This document shows, in pieces, positions 45,366 through 53,000 of a stretch of 64,000 nt of DNA. The notes under the pieces are model-generated. The model was not told the origin of the DNA, did not search any database, and saw only the letters and a program-made list of their open reading frames with translations. Position 1 is the first letter of the stretch; the number at the start of each line of letters is the position of its first letter. Origin of the DNA: Ceratopteris richardii (taxonomy: Eukaryota > Streptophyta > Polypodiopsida > Polypodiales > Pteridaceae); contig CM035439.1 of assembly GCA_020310875.1 (NCBI GenBank), forward strand, positions 142,174,139 to 142,238,138. Direction: 5' to 3'. The translations under genes were made by a program, and so were the position numbers.

Positions 45366-45997
45366 TGGTGTCACTCTAGCACAATGGTGAGTACCAACGT
45401 GAGGAGCTTCACCTCATAATTGTCAATCCGTGGAGACGTGAGGACCGGTATGAAGACCAAAAGCAAGTGAAGTGCACTAGTGCGTGAGTGAAAGCACACA
45501 AGCATGCACACACATACACACACACGTGCACAAGGTAAGAGCAAAGAGTGGAACGATGGAAGATAATCGATTACCAAAGAAATCTCTTACAAAGCTGAAA
45601 TCTACAACAAGCTAACCCCCCAAATGAGCTTTCCAGCCCTTTTTATAGTTTTTTGAGTAGTTTTGGCCCTGTCCAGACCTAGTGTCCGGCCTCGTTAAAA
45701 ATTAGGTTCTCGGGCTTATTTGGGGGCTCAAACGGAATCTAAAAATTATGAAAATTGGTAATATGATACATCTAATACTCCTCAAGCTCAAGGACTCCTT
45801 GGCTTGAACAAAATGGAGTTGAAAAAATAGAAAATGGTATTTACAATGATTTTTAGTGATAAAAATCACTATTTTTGTAGGGATTTCTTCTGAAAATTTG
45901 ACAGGTGCTTCTTGGAGCTCCCTACTTGCTCCCTCTTCTCGTGTGTTCACTTTCTTGATGTGCTTCCGTGCTTTGTCCTTGATCTTGAGCTTCAACA
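45366..45997 (-). repeat. G6: 3' LTR, 632 bp
   Basis: On the minus strand it starts TGTTGAAGCTCAAG at 45997 and ends GACACCA at 45366. A TATA element (CTATAAAAAGG) is at 45638-45648. It matches the 5' LTR without a difference that I could see. Confidence 0.96.
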
Positions 45998-46014
45998 CTC
46001 CCCCCCCTCTTGAG
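45998..46014 (-). other. G6: polypurine tract
   Basis: The minus strand reads CTCAAGAGGGGGGGGAG directly before the 3' LTR. It matches in form the tract at 31071-31082. Confidence 0.9.
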
Positions 46015-46758
46015 TCTGTCGTCCCTGACAGACCCTTGTTGTGATGGTTGTTCCATGTAGTACGTTGAGAGGTAGTGTCCTTCATGTATCAGTAGGAGCA
46101 GTGCATCTTCCCATTGTATTTTGGGTAGTTGTCAGGTTCATCAGTTTGTCATTGCAACCTTTGTATGGACTTCCTCCGTGTATTCCAGCTCGGTGGTGTC
46201 TTTGTGAGCTTTCAAAAATTGTGAGCTACTCAAAAGAGGTTGTCAATGTTGAGTATGAGCAACTCTTGTGGTGGATTGCTGCCTGGCTCTAGTCGTTGTC
46301 GCTGTGATATCCTCGGGCACTTCCAAAGATGGCTTCCCTAGTCTCCATACCAGGTACTTGTGACCCATCATGACATATGGGTAAGTGCATTAGTGCATGG
46401 GTTGGAAGAGGAATGTGCTCTGTGCACGGCTTTGTAATGTAGCCCTACGCATGCGTACTTGGAAAATGCATGGGAAGAAATATGGTGCAAGAAATTGGGT
46501 TTTGAGCGAAGTGCTCAAGGGTATGCCGACGAAGAGGTTTCCTAATCTATCATGGTTATAGTGTTGTTGAAGCATGTATATCTTACCATGTTGAAAGGTC
46601 TGTCAATCTTCATCTCTCCGTGTTGTACTCCGACATCATGGTTGACCATTGGCTTGCCGTTTTGTTGAGGAATGGCCTTGCTGCTGGATGAGCTTCTTCA
46701 AGCGTACGGTCATGTCGCCTTCTCCTCTCTTTGTCTTTCTTGCTTTTCCCCTTTCTCT

Positions 46759-46795
<37 letters not shown>

Positions 46796-47019
46796 GAACA
46801 ATGGCATAAGACAAAAATAAATGTGTTAGTGTCAAAAATATTTTACATGTGTCATGTGTGTCACATGTGCCTGGGATTCTCAATTGTGCCTATGCATGGC
46901 CGTGTAATGTGGCCCTAGATTAATGCATACTTTGGAAATGCATGACCGAAATGGTGCAAAAGGCAAGGTTATGCCATAGGCACATGGTTGGTGTTGGTCG
47001 AGGCTTTTTGATGTTATGT
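46015..47019 (-). other. G6: long 3' UTR with internal duplicated block
   Basis: About 1 kb of non-coding sequence between the polyprotein stop and the PPT. It contains two related blocks (46883-46962 and 46422-46497, both with ATGCAT...GGGC(C/T)ACATTACA), a 34-base A run on the element sense strand (plus-strand T run 46761-46794), and a stretch shared with G4 (GATAGATTAGGAAACCTCTT, 46535-46554). No frame with a recognised domain was seen. Confidence 0.75.
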
Positions 47020-50000
47020 CTAGACTTGCTGCAATCTTTGTTTGGAGGTGTCGATTGAATCTTGCAATGATGTACTCCTCCTTATAGGAATCCATTTGAG
47101 AATGGTATGTGGCTTTGTGGAGATCACTTTTGGCCCCTTCATCGTGGAATGGTGTCTAAAAGTTGGTATCCAGCGTGGTTGGCTCTTTGATTTTATGGAA
47201 GCTGCTACTACTTTTGGCTTCCAAACCCATACCTTTTTTGGTTGCCTTTTTATGATTGCTGAAGAGGTGGGTTGATCTGTTTTGGTCCCTTGTGTGTGGT
47301 GGTAACCCTTGCTTTTCCTTGGCATTTTTGTGGAATCTTTGCTTGTGGGGGAGATTTGTGGTGTTTGTGCATGTAAGAGTGTCTTGGGTACCCATATTTG
47401 TAATCGCTCGTGTTGAGCTGCAACTAACTTCTTTGTCACCCAAATTTGTACATTATTATGGTCGGCCTTCCTTGATTGCTTTGGTACCCAAATTTGTCGA
47501 AGTCCGTCGGATTGAGTTGTTCCTCGTTTCTTGGTACTTCTTTTAGCCTGGTTGACTTTCATGATTGGGAAGAGTTGGGGCAAGGCTGGCGGTTGTTCTC
47601 CTTTTCGTACCCAAATGTGCTTCCTGCCTTGAGTTTCTTTCTTCTTGAATTCCGTCTGGCTACTTGATATAGCGGATATCATTTTTGTTTGCCTCTTTGG
47701 TCGATTTACCCTTGGATTAGTATGTGAGGAAGAAGAGAAATTTGCTGGCCTCTGAGCGTGTGCTTCCATGATGGATTCCTTTTGCTTCGTAGGGTTATTG
47801 ACGCACACAACATTTTCTTCACGAAGGTCAGTTTCAGGAGAACTAAAAGAATGTGTGACCTCTGGATTTGTGAGCATGCAATTGTCTAATTCTAATGTAA
47901 TGCATTGTTCATGAACCCAAACTTGAAGAAGTTGACTTCTTAGGTTCAAGTTGACTGCATGGTCATAGATCCAATCTTGACCTAGGACAAGTGGCTCTGT
48001 AAGGTCCGCATCATGACACACTAGCATTTTGACTTTTAGAGGAACATCTTGAAGGTAGATGGGAAGTTCCACCTCGCCTATACAAGGGGTTTCCACACCT
48101 CCCAATCCTATGAGATAGGCTTCGATGGGCTTGATGTCCAATTGCAGGTCTTGGCAGTATGAAAGTCTAACTGCACTAGTTGCTGCACCTGAGTCAATTA
48201 ATGCTCTCACGGTCTGTGCATTCTTCCCTTGTCCTACCGCTATGGTCACAAATGGACGTCGATCCATTATTTGGGAAGCAGTTAGGTCCGATTTTTGGCA
48301 CATGTCCATGTGATATTTTGGAGCTTTGGTGTTGACCTCTAGGCCTAAGCGTCGTAACTTATTTCTTCTGATGCGCTCTCTCGCCTCTGCTTGTGCTTCT
48401 TCTCTAACCCTTAACTCCTCTTCTTTTCGCTTCTTAGCAGTATTGAGTCTCATTAGCATTTCCTCTGTAAGAGGTTCTTGATATAGCTTGACTCGACAAC
48501 CACTGATATAGTTGGGTAAGACATCGCCTTCTAGTGTAGCCAATTGAACTGCACCGCTAGTGGAAATTCTATTAATGATCATGGGTCCATATCCTCTTTT
48601 TTCCAATTTACGGGCATGTTGCTTTAGTGTATAAACCAACACTAGGTCTCCCGCTTTCAAGCCTTTATCCTTGATATGTGCATCAAAGTATGCCTTTTGC
48701 CTTTTCTTTGCAGCATAGATGCCTGCCGCTGCTCGTAGCCTTGTCTCACCTAAGCGTTCTAAATCAAAGATCCTCGAGGATAACTCGTGTCCGTTCCAAT
48801 CATGCTCTTGTGCCACTTTTAAAGTTGGGATTAGGAAATCCAATGGTAGCACAGCATTTTGTCCGAAGACCATCTGAAATGGGGTGGCATTGAGTACCGT
48901 TTTATAAGCAACTCGGTAGGCCCAAATGGCATGATGAAGTTGTTTGTCCCAATCAGAGCGTTTGTTATTTACGAGTTTTGTCAATACGTTACATAGGATC
49001 TTATTCGTGCTCTCAGCTTGTCCGTTAGCTTGTGGATGATAGGGGGCAGACTTCTTGTGTATCACCAAGAATTCTTGGAGAAGATTTTCAATGACTTCAT
49101 TCAAGAAGTGTGTGCCTCTATCACTTACTAATTCTATAGGTAATCCGTATCTTGTGAACACATTCTCGAATAAAAACTTCGCTGTAGTTTGAGCATCGTT
49201 CTTTGTTGTGGCTTTGACTTCTACCCACTTTGTGAGGTAATCCGTGGCTACAATAATGTATTCTGCATGGGAGTTTCTAGCTGGAGGGTTGATAGGACCT
49301 ACAAAGTCTAAGCCCCACTTCGAGAATGCACGTCCCCCCATCATTGGCCTCAAAGGCATCTCATCCTTTCGAATCGGGTACTGGGCACGTTGACATGTGT
49401 CACATTTCTTCACATAGGTATGTGCATCCATATGAAGAGTGGGCCACCAAAGTCCTGAGAATAGAATAGTCTTTATTACTCTATCAGGCCCAAAGTGTCC
49501 ACCTGCGACGCTGCTATGTGCAGTTTCCAAGACTTTCAAGTAGTCTGATTCATGAACGCACAATCTTAAGTAACCATCTTTGCCTCTTCGGTATAGGTTA
49601 TTTCCTACTAAGGCATAGTCTTTAGCCTCTTGCTCCATGCTTCGTTTTCTTGCTAGACTAGCTTCCTTTGGTAAGGTTCCTGATCTCATGAATTCTACCA
49701 ATGGAGCACTCCAGTCTGGAATTAATGACTCGTGATAAAGGGTGGCATGCTCCACAGGGGGTTGCTCTTTGCACACAGGACAATTCTTAATCCACTCATG
49801 AATTTCTTTGTCTATACCAGGCCAATACACTCCTAAACGTTTTACATTTTGCAGCGTTCGTTGTTTAGAATAGTGATTCCCTAGAAATCCTTCATGGGCT
49901 TGTTGCAACCAACTACTATGTTCATCGTCCTCGACGCAACAAGCTAGAACACCTTCTGTATCTTGTTTATACATGCTTCCTGCCAATATTTGATATTTTT

Positions 50001-53000
50001 GTGACCGCACAATTTCATTCGTGTCCGTTTTCACCTTTTTATTAGCGGGTCCAAAGGTTAGGACTGGTACCAACTTATTTGCCCATTTAGGAACAACTTC
50101 TAGATTGAACAGATAAGCATCGGGCAATTCATCCGACACTCCTTGCGGTGGCTCTCCTGAAGTGATGCGAGAAAGGTGATCCGCTCTGAGGTGGGTCTTA
50201 CCTTGCCTAACAACCACTTCAAAGTCATATTCCATTAGCAAGAGGAACCATCTTACTAAGCGTCCAGTATTGCAAGGTTTATTGACCAAGTATAATAAGG
50301 CTTGATGATCGGTGAAGAACTTAAACTTGTTGGCCAATAAATAGTGTCTAAATTTCTTTACAGCATATACCATGCCTAAGCCTTCTCTTTCGGTTGTGGT
50401 GTAGTTTCGTTCAGCGGCATTCAATTGCCTGCTAGCATATGCTATAGGCAAATCTAAATTCCCTTCACCAGTTGGTTGTGACAGCACACATCCTATTGCA
50501 TAATTGGATGCGTCCACGTGTACATGGAATGGCTTATTCCAATCAGGAGTGGTCAGTATCGGTGCTGTGCACAAGCGTCTCTTCAACTCATTGAAGGACT
50601 TCTCACATTCATCGTTCCACTCAAAATTTGTCAACAAGGCATAAAGAGGTTTAGCTATGATTGCATACATGTGAATGAACCTACGGTAATATCCACAATG
50701 GCCCATAAAGGCTTGTACCTCTTTAACATTCCTTGGCCTCGGCAACTCCGCTATGGCTTTTACCTTGTCCTCATCTGTTGATATTCCGTTTTTAGAGACA
50801 ATGTGACCTAAGATTTTACCCTGACGGACCATGAACACACACTTTTCTGGGTTCAGACACACTCGGTATTGTCTACACTTGTTGAAGATTTGTCTGAGCT
50901 CAGGAATGTGACATCTCCTTTCTTGGGAATGAGCACATAAATCATCCACATATACTTCTAAGCTCTTTCGCAAGAACTCTTTGAAGACATGACACATGAG
51001 CCGTTGAAAGGTTGCAGGTGCATTGGTGAGCCCAAATGGCATCACCCGAAATGCAAAGATCCCCCATTCCGTGGCAAAAGCCGTTTTGTGTTGATCTTCT
51101 GGGGCAATGGCTACTTGGTTGTAACCTGAAAATCCATCAAGGAAGCTATAAACTTCCTTGCCTGCAACACGCTCCAATAAATGTTCAGTGATTGGAAGTG
51201 GATAACTATCTCTGATAGTAGCAGCATTAACTTTTTTAAGGTTAATACACACTCGCAATTTTCCATTCTTTTTGGGCACCACTACAATGGGGGACACCCA
51301 TTCAGTATGCTCAATCTCATAGATGAATCCAGCTTCAATCAATCTATCAATTTCTTCTTTTATTTTGGCTGCATAAGTGTCATTATATGTGTAGGGCTTA
51401 TGTTTGGTGGGCTTGGCATCTGCGATCGTGGGAATCGTATGAGAACAAATTTTTGGATCTACTCCCTTCAAGTCTTTATAGTGCCACGCAAACACATCCC
51501 TATATTCCCTTAACAAGGCTACCAACTCTGCTTCCTCTTCTTTACTTAGGTCATCTCCTATGTATGTACATCTCTCTTCATTCTCCTCCATGGTGACCAC
51601 GACTTTTTTGGTCTTTTCTTTGTTATCATAAGCCTCTCCTGTTGTGGCCTCTCTCTTAGGCATTCGTACCAAAATTTTTCTGTCCTCAACTTCGTATTTC
51701 TTGAAATTTTCTGGTACTTCAAATAATTGCTCCTCCTCTCCTTGTTTAACAACTTTTCTTTTCTTTTTCCTTTGTTTACCTTCACTCCCATCCTTTGAAT
51801 TTACCGTTTTGATGCTTGTGAGAGGTTCTTCTTCTTTTTGCGTAAATACTCCTATGTCTTCAAGATAGTGCTCCTCTGAATTAAAGCAGCTATCCATCAA
51901 AATGGACTCTAGATCATCATCATCCTCTTCTTTTTCTATGAAGTCACTAGGGTCACATTCTTCTAGCAAGGGCTGACACATGAACACTGAAATATCATAT
52001 CCCTCCTCATCACAATGAGGTGTCCATTGGTCTTCATTGACAGCAATGTCCATGGTGGCTAGGATTTCTGCCCAACCATGAGGCTCAAATTCCTCATCTG
52101 GAAATATCATTGGCGTATAGGCTGGGTCTCTAACTGGTCTATCTCCTTGAGAAGTTCCTTTTTCTCTAGCCTTTAAGCATTTTTCCTCTTCCTTTGCGAC
52201 CTTGCACATCCACAAATGAGTATCCTCATGCATCCAAGATGTATCCGATGAACTTTTAGAATGCACAGAGACTGAATCTTCTTGCTCCTTATGGATAGGA
52301 TTCCACTGTAGGGGTGGAACATCTCTGAAGGTGTAATCCTTCAAATTTACCTTGGTTGTGACCCCTAAGCGTTGCAAGTATAAGGAGTTGGTTCCCCAAT
52401 CTTGTACCACTTGCAGTTGTCGTAGGAAGGGCCTTCCTAAGATCATCTCGTAGATGTTATTTTTCTCAAAGTTACATATAGCAAATGTGTGTTCAAACTC
52501 TACACCACAGGTGGTTAGAGTTATCCCTTCGAGCAATCCTAGAGGTCTTTCCACATGGCCGTCAGCCATCTGAAGCTTCATTCTAGTTGGTTTTAATGTG
52601 GGCTTGCCCCATCGCTTCCACAAGGAGGTGGTTGCAATAGCAGCACCAGCACCTGAATCTATGATTGCTTTGGTTGTGTAACCTTGGTAGGTGATTGGAA
52701 GATAAGTATTACCTTCGTCACCCTCACACATGTCCCCTATTTTATCAAGAGGTATCTCTGGAACTTTCTCTTTAGAGCCTGCTTTTGGCATTTTGGAATC
52801 AAGTTCGGGAACTTGATCCTTCACATGATTCCAAAGCTCAGGTTTTGCTTTGAGCAGCTCCTCTACCGTGAGATGACACTGAACTTTAGTGTTCTTCACG
52901 ACGTCAGTGTTTCTTGGAATCACCGAGTCTTCATTTCTTACCACTATTGTGGGAGCTCTAATCTGGACCGATTCAGTTTCCCCTGGGTCTGTGAACTGTG

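Noticed and set aside
46761-46794. Long T run as a possible assembly gap or LINE/SINE poly(A) tail
   Set aside because: It lies inside the G6 3' UTR between conserved blocks. No LINE or SINE body or flanking duplication is seen.
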